A DNA stretch of 64,000 nucleotides from contig JAFIFZ010000031.1 of the NCBI GenBank assembly GCA_020831775.1, positions 92,518 through 156,517 of the forward strand. The letters are read 5' to 3'. This document shows, piece by piece, positions 42,921-51,740 of this stretch (positions are counted from its first letter, which is position 1; each line of letters opens with the position of its first letter). The stretch comes from Phycisphaerales bacterium (GTDB lineage: Bacteria > Planctomycetota > Phycisphaerae > Phycisphaerales > UBA1924). The notes under the pieces are model-generated. The model was given only the letters and a program-made list of their open reading frames with translations, searched no databases and was not told where the DNA came from. The translations under genes were made by a program, and so were the position numbers.

Positions 42921-44132
42921 TCACGCGGCCAAGCGATCCAGCAGCGCTTCCAGTTTGCCCGCGTGCGACGCGTCCTCGGCGTGCAGGCCCAGGGCGGCGG
43001 CGACTTCCTCGGCCGAAGCCTCGCCGAGCGTGAACTCGTAGGCGACCAGCCTGCGCCCCTGCGAATCGCACAGGTACGCGCGGGCGCTCGCCCCGATCGA
43101 GTGCAGCTCGACCTGCGAGCCGCCCAGCATCACGCGGTGCACCGCCGGCGCGTCGACGCCGGGGGTCTGGAGGACCATGCGATCGACCTCGCTGTTGAGC
43201 AGTCGGTGCGACCGCTCGGCGAGGCGATCGATCCCCTCGATCGTGTCGGCGACCTCGGAGAAGATCCCGATCAATTGGCGGTACGCCTTCACGGACTCCC
43301 GCACGATCCGCGCCAGCGCCTCGGCGTCGATGCCCAGATGCATGGAGGCGATGTCCGCGGCGGGCGCGTCCGAGACCGGCTCGGCCCGCTCGGACTGCAA
43401 GCGGACTGCGCCGGCGTAGTACGCCAGCAGGTGCAGCCGCCCGGTAGTGGTGCGCGCCTCGCCACCGAGCGCAGGCTCGGTGTGGTGGCGGGCGATCGGG
43501 CTCGACAGCACCTCGGGTAGATTCCAGACCCGCGCGATCGCCTCCCCGACATCCGCGTGCGTGCACTCGTAGCTCGAACGCTCGTGCTCGTAGAGCTCCG
43601 TCGGCGACAGACACACCGCCAGCGTCGGGGCGTAGCCCGCGACCAGGCGGGGCATCAGCGGCACACCCGAATCCATCACCAGCCCGACCAGGAACGCCTC
43701 GGACTTCGGCGCCGCGCCCGTGTGATCGGCGAGCTGCTCCATCAGGCAGGCGCGATAGACCGACTCGCCCCAGATCCGACGCGCCAGCGCATCGGTCGGC
43801 GAACCCGCCGAGCGGCTGAGATAGAACCCCAGCGAGAGCGACCGGATCCGATCGAGGCCGATCAGCACGCACGCACGCTCGATCGTCGTCACCCCGCCGC
43901 GCTGCGAGAAATGGGCCGAGTTCGCCAGCTTCAGCAGGCGCCCGGTCAGGGCGGCGTCGGTGCGGATGACCTCGGCGAACTGGTTGATCTGGGCGTCGGG
44001 GTCTTCAACGAGCGTGAGGATGCGCGAGACGACCTCGGGCTGCGTGCTGATCACGCAGCGCCGGACACACTCGGTCAGCGCGTCGATCATCGCGCGGGCC
44101 GCTCGATCGTCGAGGTCCTTCCGGATCCGCAT
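42921..44132 (-). CDS. HDOD domain protein, 403 aa
   Basis: Signalling-type protein of the HD superfamily that lacks the catalytic HD pair. The HDOD core (about 20-220) includes RTDAALTGRLLKLANSAHFS and ERACVLIGLDRIRSLSLGF. The C-terminal part (about 230-400) is helical and then mixed, without a named domain. HDOD proteins often act in c-di-GMP or stress signalling; the partner here is unknown. ATG 44132 is the start at which HDOD-type sequence begins; the open frame upstream lacks coding character. Confidence 0.87.
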   Translation of the reverse strand: MRIRKDLDDRAARAMIDALTECVRRCVISTQPEVVSRILTLVEDPDAQINQFAEVIRTDAALTGRLLKLANSAHFSQRGGVTTIERACVLIGLDRIRSLSLGFYLSRSAGSPTDALARRIWGESVYRACLMEQLADHTGAAPKSEAFLVGLVMDSGVPLMPRLVAGYAPTLAVCLSPTELYEHERSSYECTHADVGEAIARVWNLPEVLSSPIARHHTEPALGGEARTTTGRLHLLAYYAGAVRLQSERAEPVSDAPAADIASMHLGIDAEALARIVRESVKAYRQLIGIFSEVADTIEGIDRLAERSHRLLNSEVDRMVLQTPGVDAPAVHRVMLGGSQVELHSIGASARAYLCDSQGRRLVAYEFTLGEASAEEVAAALGLHAEDASHAGKLEALLDRLAA

Positions 44133-44281
44133 CAAGCCCGCATCCCCCGTTCGTTCCGATCCGCCCCACCGTCGCCCCGGCTCCGCACACGCAGACCGGG
44201 AGCCCCCGTTGAAGCGTTCCTTGTCTGAATTTCGGCAGATCGGGCGCGGCGGTCCAGCGTGAGCAGGGAATCCACCCCCTG

Positions 44282-44995
44282 TCAGGGCTGCAGACGGGTC
44301 GCCTCCCACGCCCCGCCCCGCGTGGAACCCTCACCCCCGTCCGGAAGCACTTCCCGCGTCCAGCAGGCCCGATCATGCACCCGCCCCGGCCCACCAACCC
44401 AGAGCTCGACCCGGGCAGCCCAGAGCCGAAAACCGCCCCAATGCGCCGGTCTGGGGACATGCACATCCGCATTCGACCGGATGTCTTCGACACGCACCTT
44501 GAACCTCGCCATCGCAGCAGACACCCGGTCCAGCAGATCCTGGCGCGACCCGACCGGCCTGCTCTGGTCGCTCGCCCACGCCCCGATGCGGCTCTCCAAG
44601 GGACGCGAGGCGAAATACGCGTCGCTCTCAGCCGCCGGGCTCTGGACGACCGGCCCTTCGATGCGGACCTGGCGGTCCAGGGCGTCCCAGTGGAAGACCG
44701 CCGCGGCTTTGGCGGTGTCCAGCAGCGCCCTGCCCTTTCGGCTCTCGTAGTTGGTGTAAAAAACGACATGCCCCGAGCCCTCGTCGAGCTTCTTGCAGAG
44801 CACGACCCGGGCCGAGGGGTTGCCGTCCCGATCGACAGAGGCGACCGTCATCGCGTTGGGGTTGGGCTGGATGCGCCGGTCGTGCGCCTCGTCGAACCAC
44901 GCCCGGACGATCGGGAACGGATCGGCGGGGAGCGGGTCGGGCAGGAGCTCGGGCGGGCTGTAGGCCTCGGAGACATCGCGCTGGTCGGCTGGCAT
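44282..44995 (-). CDS. pdxH: Pyridoxamine 5'-phosphate oxidase
   Basis: FMN enzyme that makes pyridoxal 5'-phosphate. The family pattern is complete at 237 residues: PNAMTVASVDRDGNPSARVV (about 60-80), FYTNYESRKGRAL, SRPLESRIGAWASDQSRP (about 150) and the C-terminal WRL-type ending (EATRLQP). ATG 44995 gives the normal N-terminus, with no clear Shine-Dalgarno. It is divergent from dnaB with a 196-nt spacer. Stop to the HDOD start is about 150 nt on the same strand, so co-transcription is possible. Confidence 0.94.
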   Translation of the reverse strand: MPADQRDVSEAYSPPELLPDPLPADPFPIVRAWFDEAHDRRIQPNPNAMTVASVDRDGNPSARVVLCKKLDEGSGHVVFYTNYESRKGRALLDTAKAAAVFHWDALDRQVRIEGPVVQSPAAESDAYFASRPLESRIGAWASDQSRPVGSRQDLLDRVSAAMARFKVRVEDIRSNADVHVPRPAHWGGFRLWAARVELWVGGPGRVHDRACWTREVLPDGGEGSTRGGAWEATRLQP

Positions 44996-45191
44996 GGGCA
45001 AGGGTATTCGGGGGATGGCCCGAGCGGATGCCCGCCCCGCGCCGGGCAACCGGTGGAGATACTGTCGGATGCGGGCGCTTGCGCCCGTTTGCGCTCGATT
45101 GCGTGCCGACGCCGGACCGGGGCGGGACAATGGCGACCCGCGGTCCGATCCGGTGTCTCGGTGTATCGGAAAGCGCGGCCAAGGAGGGCCC

Positions 45192-46859
45192 ATGAGCAGC
45201 ATCGCAACCGGCGGACGCAGACGCAAGGACGAAGGACGCCCGAAGGTCGACGCCTCGACGGTCGGCAGGCTGTTCGACCGCCTGCCCCCCCACGCGCCCG
45301 AGGCCGAGATGGCGCTGCTCGGCTCGATGGTGCTGGGGCCGGAGGTGATCGCCGATGTGCTGCACATCGTCAGCCGCCCCGAGCAGTTCTTCATGCCGGC
45401 GCACGGGGCGATCTTCCGCGTGCTGGTGGACACCTACAACCGCCACCGCTCGGGCGACCTGGTGCAGCTCGTCGACGCGCTGCGTGACGCGAGCGTGCTC
45501 GACGAGGTCGGGGGCGAGGCGTACTTGGTGCAGCTCGCCGAGAGCGTGCCGACCGCCAGCAACGCGCCCTACTACGCGCGGATCGTCGCCGACAAGGCCC
45601 GCCTGCGCTCGCTGATCGACACCGCCGGCACCATCATCTACGACGCCTACCACGCCGGCGACCTGCGGGGCGAGGGGCTGACAGAGCTCGTCGATCGCGC
45701 CGAGACCGCGATCTTCGAGATCGCCGAGCAGGACCAGACCTCCGAGCCGGCCGTGCTGGGCGACCTGCTGCAACAGGAGCTCGAACGCATCGAAGCGGCC
45801 GAGGGCGGGGGCATCAGCGGCCTGCCCAGCGGGTACGACGACCTGGACGGCAAACTCCGCGGGCTGCAGCCGGGCGAGCTGATCATCGTCGCCGCACGCC
45901 CCTCGATGGGCAAGACCGCGTTCGCGCTCAACCTCGCCGAGCAGATCGCGCGCGGGGGCCTGACGCCATGGGACAGCTCGGCGGGCAGAGAGCCGATCCC
46001 CGTCGCCTTCTTCAGCCTCGAGATGAGCAAGTCGTCGGTGACGCAGCGATTGCTCTCTGCGTTCTCAGGGGTCCAGGGCACGCTCTTCCGCGACGGCTCG
46101 CGCATCAGCCCCGAGGACTGGGAACGCATCATGAAGGCGTGCAACTCGCTCGCCGAGATGCCCTTGTACATCGACGATTCACCGGGCCTGACGGTCATGC
46201 AGCTCCGCGCACGCGCCCGCCGCATGGCCTCCCGCTACAAGATCAAGTGCATCATGATCGACTACCTCCAGCTCCTGACGGCGCCGACTGCGGCCCGCGA
46301 GAGCAGGCAGGTCGAGGTCTCGACGATCAGCCGCCAGATCAAGGCGCTGGCGCGCGAGCTGAATGTCCCGGTCGTCTGCCTGGCGCAGCTCAACAGAGGG
46401 ACCGAGCAGCGCGAGGGCAACCGCCCGCGCATGAGCGACCTGCGCGAGTCGGGCTCGATCGAGCAGGACGCCGATGTCGTCGCCCTCCTGCACCGCGAGG
46501 AGTACTACCACATCAACAACCCGCGCTGGATCGAGGAACACCCCGACAAAAAGGGCCTCGCCGAACTCATCGTCGCCAAGCAGCGAAACGGGCCCACAGG
46601 CGTCGTCAGGCTCACCTGGGACAACACCACCACGCGCTTCAAGAACTACACCGCCCAGTCCGGCTACGACGAGATGGCGTCGTTCGACAACCCCGTCTAC
46701 GAGCCCAAGCCCCAGCCGGGCTACGCCGCCCCACCAGCCCAGCCCCACCAGCCCCCTCAACGCCAAGGCGGCGCCTTCGCCCCCGGCGGGCGCACCGGAC
46801 CGGCAGCAAACCACCGCGACGGGGGCGGCCCCGACGACGACACCGGAGCGCCGTTCTGA
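45192..46859 (+). CDS. dnaB: Replicative DNA helicase
   Basis: Hexameric fork helicase. The N-terminal helical domain (about 35-135, PHAPEAEMALLGSMVL) is followed by a linker and a RecA-like motor with Walker A ARPSMGKTAFAL (about 235) and Walker B IMIDYLQLL (about 357), then LRESGSIEQDADVVALLHRE (about 415-435). No intein is present. The C-terminal tail (about 500-555) is Pro/Gln/Gly-rich, longer than in E. coli. AAGGAGGG lies directly upstream of ATG 45192. The final CTGA overlaps the next gene's apparent start. Confidence 0.96.
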   Translation: MSSIATGGRRRKDEGRPKVDASTVGRLFDRLPPHAPEAEMALLGSMVLGPEVIADVLHIVSRPEQFFMPAHGAIFRVLVDTYNRHRSGDLVQLVDALRDASVLDEVGGEAYLVQLAESVPTASNAPYYARIVADKARLRSLIDTAGTIIYDAYHAGDLRGEGLTELVDRAETAIFEIAEQDQTSEPAVLGDLLQQELERIEAAEGGGISGLPSGYDDLDGKLRGLQPGELIIVAARPSMGKTAFALNLAEQIARGGLTPWDSSAGREPIPVAFFSLEMSKSSVTQRLLSAFSGVQGTLFRDGSRISPEDWERIMKACNSLAEMPLYIDDSPGLTVMQLRARARRMASRYKIKCIMIDYLQLLTAPTAARESRQVEVSTISRQIKALARELNVPVVCLAQLNRGTEQREGNRPRMSDLRESGSIEQDADVVALLHREEYYHINNPRWIEEHPDKKGLAELIVAKQRNGPTGVVRLTWDNTTTRFKNYTAQSGYDEMASFDNPVYEPKPQPGYAAPPAQPHQPPQRQGGAFAPGGRTGPAANHRDGGGPDDDTGAPF

Positions 46860-48034
46860 ACACATCCCGCGCCGTACCGCGTGCCATCAGCCTGGGCGCC
46901 GCGGCCTGCGCCCTTGCGGTTCTCGGCTGCGCATCGGCGGAAAACCCCTCCGAGCCTCGCCAGCAACAGGACGCGCCGGGCGTCGTCCTCGAACCCGAGG
47001 CCGAAGACCGCTCGCTCCGCATCGACATCGTCCTGACCGACCTCGAGGGCGGGCCGATCGAGGGCGTCCCGTTCGCGTTGATGGCCAGCACGCCCCTCGA
47101 AAACCCGGCCGAAGCGATCGCCGAACCGACCGACGCCGCGGGGCGCACGACGATCCGCCTGAGCTCGATCCCCGCCGGCCCCCGCGTCTACCGCATCGTG
47201 CCCGGGATCGACTTCTTCGAAGCGGAAACGCTGCAGGGTTTCCCGCTCGACCCAGCGCTCGCACGCTTTTACTTCAAGGAGGCGTACACGCTGCGCCCGC
47301 CCGAAGCGCCTGCAAAGCGGGCAGAGCTGACCATCCGCGCAACGCCCGCCACCAGCCTCCGCGGCACATTCCGCTTCAACGACTCAACGCAGCGCCCGGC
47401 GACCGGCAACTTCCTTGTCTTCAGCTCGACCAACCCGACCGACTACGAGCACAGCACGGTCGACGAAGACGCGTTCTTCATCCCCCGGCTCTCGGCGACC
47501 GAGCCGGGCGTGATCGCGTTCTTTGTGCCCGAAGCCCGCGAGACGCCGCTGCTGACGCTGCGGGGCGCAACCCTCGATCGCCCCGAGCACGACGCGGGCG
47601 AGTTCGAGTTTCTCGCACCCAAGGCGAGCGTCCCGCTGCGCTACACCCACGGCCCCGCCTCGATGTTCGACTTCGACAGCGTGCACATGCACGACGCGGT
47701 CTTCTACTGGAACTACGCGAACTGGATCGCCGAGGACGGCTCGTTCGCCTACATCCTCCAGACCGAAGACCAGGAGGGCGCGACCGTCCACTGGTCGTCA
47801 GAAGGCGAAACCATGATCGCCCCCGGCCGCTACTTCGTCGTCCCGGGCAACGCGGCCTACGGCGACGAACTCACCGCCGCAGTCCTGGCCAGGATCGCCG
47901 CCGGCGAGCAAGGCCGCCTGCGCGAACTGGGCGTGCCCTGGGCAGAGGTCCCCGACGGGCACGAGGGCGAGTTTGCGTTCCAGATCGATCCGGTGGAGGT
48001 GGTCGAGAAGTTGATCGGGGCGTTTCACCCCTGA
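46856..48034 (+). CDS. Predicted lipoprotein coupled to dnaB, apparent CTG start, 392 aa
   Basis: Unknown family. A short basic N-terminus, a hydrophobic run (AISLGAAACALAVLGC) and a lipobox (VLGC, Cys at about residue 25) indicate a lipoprotein. The body is beta-rich, opening with IDIVLTDLEGGPIEGVPFAL, an Ig-like pattern. No ATG, GTG or TTG exists in frame before the signal peptide. A CTG at 46856 does, overlapping the dnaB TGA as CTGA, with GGAG 7 nt upstream. Similar NTGA couplings (GTGA, TTGA) occur elsewhere in this window. The next gene is a diverged tandem paralogue. Confidence 0.8.
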   Translation: MNTSRAVPRAISLGAAACALAVLGCASAENPSEPRQQQDAPGVVLEPEAEDRSLRIDIVLTDLEGGPIEGVPFALMASTPLENPAEAIAEPTDAAGRTTIRLSSIPAGPRVYRIVPGIDFFEAETLQGFPLDPALARFYFKEAYTLRPPEAPAKRAELTIRATPATSLRGTFRFNDSTQRPATGNFLVFSSTNPTDYEHSTVDEDAFFIPRLSATEPGVIAFFVPEARETPLLTLRGATLDRPEHDAGEFEFLAPKASVPLRYTHGPASMFDFDSVHMHDAVFYWNYANWIAEDGSFAYILQTEDQEGATVHWSSEGETMIAPGRYFVVPGNAAYGDELTAAVLARIAAGEQGRLRELGVPWAEVPDGHEGEFAFQIDPVEVVEKLIGAFHP

Positions 48035-48143
48035 CCCCTGCTGAATCCTTCATTCGGGCGTGAGAATGGGCTTGTGGCCAAGGTCCGATTGCAACTACAC
48101 TCATCGCCGCCCGGATTTGGATTCGAAAGGCAAAGGGACCGAC

Positions 48144-49277
48144 ATGCTTGCAATTGTCGCTGGTGCGCTCTCCGTCGTGATGACTTCGGCCATGCCGTTC
48201 GGCGTCGGCGACGGCCCGCCCGAGTGGTGGCCCGAGAGGCTGGATCGCTCCCTCACGATCAATCTCCGGCTCGTTGATGCGGAGGGAGAGCCGATCAAGG
48301 GCGTTCCCTTCGTCATCATGTCCGGCGGCATGGTTGACGATCCTGACAGTGACTTCTCGGGGGAGTTCCCGCCGACAGACGACGAAGGGCGCTCCTCGTT
48401 CCGGTTCGACGCGATCCCCTCCGGCCCACGCGTCATGCTGATCGGCGTGACCGAGCCCCTGAACGACCCCCGCATGCTGGAACGCGAAGGCCTCGATCCG
48501 GGCCTCTCGAAGCACAGGATCCCATCCGTTACACAACTCCGATTCGCCGAGGATGTCGGCGAATCAATCGACATCAATATCACCGCACCCCGAGCGACCA
48601 CGCTCCGTGTCCCGCTGCAGTTCTTCGGTCGCGACGGCGTTCGAGCCGGCAACCCGCATGGAATGGTCTCCTACGACGCGGGCCCGGACAGCATCCCAGC
48701 GGAAATCGAAGACGGCGCGTTCGAGCTCGAATGGATCCCCGCTACAGGCACAACCTTCGCCGTGCCCTTGATCCGCGGCGCGGATCTGTTTCCCCTGCTC
48801 GCGATTAGGGGCCCCCTCGACACGCCGCTGCACGAGGCCGAGCCGTTTGTCTTCCGGGAACCCGAGTCGTCGGTCGGCGTCCGCTTCACCTACGGACCAG
48901 CGGGTTTTTTCAGCTTTCCCAAAGCCCACCCCGCGTTCGCGATGCAGTACCTGATGTACGCGACATGGATCGCAGAAGACGGCTCGTTCGTGTACATCTT
49001 CGAACTGAGCGGCCAGGACGGCTCGACCACGAAATGGCTGAACGAAGGCCCCGCAAAGGTAGCTCCGGGCCGGTACTTCGTCCTGCCCGGCAACATCGCC
49101 TACGCGATCGATCTGCCGACAAACGCGGCGATCCGGCTGCTCGACGACGGCCCCGAAGCGTTGATCGAACTCGGCGTGCCGAGGGTGGAAGTCCCCGAGA
49201 ACCATGAAGGCGTCTTTGAATACAGCGTCGATCCTGCGGAACTCGTCGATCGGTTGATCGGATCAATGATCGACTGA
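48144..49277 (+). CDS. Secreted paralogue of the preceding lipoprotein, 377 aa
   Basis: Shares order and motifs with the gene before it: LRLVDAEGEPIKGVPFVIM near the start and, late, WIAEDGSF, VAPGRYFVLPGN and NHEGVFEYSVDP. It has a cleavable-type signal peptide (about 1-17, MLAIVAGALSVVMTSA) instead of a lipobox, so one paralogue is predicted to be anchored and the other free. AAAGGGA lies 5 nt before ATG 48144. 109 nt follow the previous stop. Function unknown. Confidence 0.85.
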   Translation: MLAIVAGALSVVMTSAMPFGVGDGPPEWWPERLDRSLTINLRLVDAEGEPIKGVPFVIMSGGMVDDPDSDFSGEFPPTDDEGRSSFRFDAIPSGPRVMLIGVTEPLNDPRMLEREGLDPGLSKHRIPSVTQLRFAEDVGESIDINITAPRATTLRVPLQFFGRDGVRAGNPHGMVSYDAGPDSIPAEIEDGAFELEWIPATGTTFAVPLIRGADLFPLLAIRGPLDTPLHEAEPFVFREPESSVGVRFTYGPAGFFSFPKAHPAFAMQYLMYATWIAEDGSFVYIFELSGQDGSTTKWLNEGPAKVAPGRYFVLPGNIAYAIDLPTNAAIRLLDDGPEALIELGVPRVEVPENHEGVFEYSVDPAELVDRLIGSMID

Positions 49278-49302
49278 CACAAAGCGGTCAAGGACTCGAT
49301 CG

Positions 49303-49734
49303 ATGCTGCCCAAATCACCGGTGTACACCGATTGCTTCAAGGAAATGGGGCACGACAGCGTCGTCAAGATCGAGGCTTTGCCGATCGACGGGCCGCAGCG
49401 ACTTCGCCTGATCTTCGAGTCGTGCAATTCGCCCCGGCCCCAAGGGGTTTGGCTGCGATCGGACGACTCTCTGCTGATCGACGGGCAGGCATTCACGACC
49501 GCGGAGTTCTGGGCCGACGCCGGCAAAGACCACTACGACTTCACTTGCAAGGGTAGTGCGCTCTGGCTCTACAACATCTGGCTGGACGGCGATGCGAGGC
49601 GAAGCCAGGCGTACTCGTCCGGCATGCTTGTCCAAGAAGTCGAGGGCGGCCGCCGCTATCGGTGCCAGGACTTCGGGCCTGACGCGGACTTCTCGCGGCT
49701 CGTGTTCAGGATCGTCCGGCGGCCCGAGCATTAG
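49303..49734 (+). CDS. Small unknown protein, 143 aa
   Basis: No recognised family. No signal peptide. Probably beta-rich (QRLRLIFESC, GVWLRSDDSLLID, YDFTCKGSALWLY), with Trp/Tyr-rich strands. AAGGA lies 8 nt before ATG, only 25 nt after the preceding stop, which supports a real gene in the dnaB transcript. Composition matches the neighbours. Confidence 0.65.
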   Translation: MLPKSPVYTDCFKEMGHDSVVKIEALPIDGPQRLRLIFESCNSPRPQGVWLRSDDSLLIDGQAFTTAEFWADAGKDHYDFTCKGSALWLYNIWLDGDARRSQAYSSGMLVQEVEGGRRYRCQDFGPDADFSRLVFRIVRRPEH

Positions 49735-49847
49735 AGGCGACCTCTACAACTCCACCGCACGCTCGGCCACGAACACCGGCGCGTCGGCGTTGTGGCGGCA
49801 CACTCGCGGGCAAGCGACCAATGCCACAGATCGAAGGACGGCGCCGT

Positions 49848-51581
49848 TCAGACGGCCGCGTTCTGCGCGTGCTCGACCGCCCGCTCGATGCGTCTGATCG
49901 TCGCATCTTTGCCCACCAGAGCCAGCGTCTCGCCGAGGCCGGGGCTGACGGTGTTGCCCGTGATCGCCACGCGCAGCGGCTGCGCCACCTTGCCCATGCC
50001 GAGCCCCCGCTCCTTGGCGAAGCCCTCAGCCGCCGCGTGGATCGCGTCCGGCGACCAGTCTTCTAAAGAGCGCAGCACGCCGAGCAGGTCGCCCAGCACC
50101 GCCGCGCCGTTGGGATCGCCTTTGAGCAACACCTTCTGCACCGCCTTCTCATCAAAGACGATCTGCTCATCGTTCACGAGCGCAAACGCAACCGGCTCCT
50201 TCGCGTCCTTGAAGGTCTTCGCACGGGGCTGGGCGGCGACCGCGCCGAGCTCGAACCGATCGCCCAGCGTCGCGAGCACCTCCGGCTCGTACCGCTCCAG
50301 CCACGCCCGCCACAGCTCTCTGAACCGCTCGGGATCCATCTGCTGCAAAGTCTCGGCGTTAAAGCTCAAAAGCTTCGCACGATCGAACTTGCTCGACCCC
50401 TTGCCGACGCGCGACAGCTCGAACCGCTCGACGAACCAGCCAAGATCAAACCGCTCGATGTTCTTGCCCTCTTCGTCCTTCTCGCCCGAGTTCCAACCCA
50501 AAAGCGCGAGGTAGTTCAGCAGCACCTCGGGCAGGTAGCCCGATCGCCTGAAGTCGTCGACGGCGACCTCGGGCAGGTCGACCCCCACCGCCGCCGCCAG
50601 ACGCTCCAGGGGCTCGCCGGGGAGCTGGCGCGTCTTGTCCTCCAGCCACGCGTGGAAGTCGCCCTCGCCCACGCCGACCCGCCCGTGGATCTGCACCAGC
50701 GCCTCGACGCCGACCTCGCGGCACTTCGCTCTGGCCGCCTTGTCACGGTCGCGCTTGGACATCTTCGAGTTGTCCGGGTTCGCGATCACAGGCAGGTGCG
50801 CAAAGCGCGGCATCCGGAACTCGCGACCATCCTCATGCCGCAGCGCCCGGATCAGCGCCGCATGGCGCGGCGTGTTGTTCAGATGCTCCTGCCCCCGCAC
50901 CACATCCGTCACGCCCATCAGCTCGTCATCGACCACCACCGCGAAGTGATAGGTCGGCATGCCGTCGCGCTTGCGGATGATGAAATCGTCCAGCTCCTCG
51001 TACGGCACCGTCACATCGCCCAAGACCTCGTCGCGCACCGTCACCGCCTCGGGCGGCAACTTGAAACGCACCACATGCTCCTCGGCCGCCGCACGCTCGA
51101 GCATCGCGTCGCGGTCGTACCCCTCGGGCCTGCGGTAGACAAATGTCTTCTTGGCGGCCTGCGCCTCGGCCCGCATCGCGTCGAGTTCCTCGGGCGTGTC
51201 GAATGCGGGATAGGCGAGGTCGGCGTCGACGAGGCGCTGCACGAACGCGTCGTAGAGGTGCTTGCGCTGCGCCTGATAGAAGGGGCCGACGCCCCGCTCG
51301 TCCCCCCCGATGCGGACGCCGCCCGACTCAAACTCCGGCCCGTCGTCCCAGCTCAGGCCGAGCCACGCGAGGTCTTCGAGGATGCCGCGGCTGGCCTCCT
51401 CGCTCGACCGTTTCAGATCCGTGTCCTCGATGCGGAGCACGAACCGCCCGCCCGCCCCCGAGTTCTTGGCTCGCTGGGCGATGGCCCAGGCGAAGAGTGC
51501 CGTGCGGGCCCCGCCCACATGCAGGTTCCCCGTGGGCGAGGGGGCGAAGCGGGTGACGATCGGGCTGTCGGTGTGTGCCAT
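49848..51581 (-). CDS. gltX: Glutamyl-tRNA synthetase
   Basis: Class I synthetase. HIGH-type region FAPSPTGNLHVGGAR (about 11-25), KMSKR at about 273, and a C-terminal helical anticodon domain (about 400-577). At 577 residues it is longer than typical (about 470-500), with extra sequence in the C-terminal half. It could be a GluRS or, given the length, a non-discriminating form; the window holds asnS, but no gatCAB is seen. ATG 51581 fits the conserved N-terminus. No obvious terminator downstream. Confidence 0.93.
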   Translation of the reverse strand: MAHTDSPIVTRFAPSPTGNLHVGGARTALFAWAIAQRAKNSGAGGRFVLRIEDTDLKRSSEEASRGILEDLAWLGLSWDDGPEFESGGVRIGGDERGVGPFYQAQRKHLYDAFVQRLVDADLAYPAFDTPEELDAMRAEAQAAKKTFVYRRPEGYDRDAMLERAAAEEHVVRFKLPPEAVTVRDEVLGDVTVPYEELDDFIIRKRDGMPTYHFAVVVDDELMGVTDVVRGQEHLNNTPRHAALIRALRHEDGREFRMPRFAHLPVIANPDNSKMSKRDRDKAARAKCREVGVEALVQIHGRVGVGEGDFHAWLEDKTRQLPGEPLERLAAAVGVDLPEVAVDDFRRSGYLPEVLLNYLALLGWNSGEKDEEGKNIERFDLGWFVERFELSRVGKGSSKFDRAKLLSFNAETLQQMDPERFRELWRAWLERYEPEVLATLGDRFELGAVAAQPRAKTFKDAKEPVAFALVNDEQIVFDEKAVQKVLLKGDPNGAAVLGDLLGVLRSLEDWSPDAIHAAAEGFAKERGLGMGKVAQPLRVAITGNTVSPGLGETLALVGKDATIRRIERAVEHAQNAAV

Positions 51582-51631
51582 GGAGCGAACGCTAGGGAGG
51601 GCGAAAGGGATAGGGCGCGGGGCGCGGCAGT

Positions 51632-51663
51632 GATCGTGGCCCGGGCGTCTCGCCCGGGCGAAC
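51632..51663 (+). repeat. R1 palindromic repeat, copy between the aminotransferase and gltX
   Basis: 32-nt unit identical in its palindromic core (CCCGGGCGTCTCGCCCGGG) to 36459-36490. It follows a short G-rich tract (51609-51630), the same arrangement as at 36.4 kb, and lies 51 nt before the gltX start in the leader region. Confidence 0.7.
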
Positions 51664-51689
51664 ACCCCAAGAGCGATCCCCGCAACCTG

Positions 51690-51725
51690 GACGCCGATCC
51701 CTGAGCGAAGCGAAGGGTCGGGTCG
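51690..51725 (+). repeat. Dispersed repeat R3, copy 2
   Basis: 36-nt unit matching 39175-39210 at 33 positions, extended here by further GGGTC units to about 51735. It lies directly downstream of the aminotransferase gene. Confidence 0.6.
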
Positions 51726-51740
51726 GGTCGGGTCGACCCC

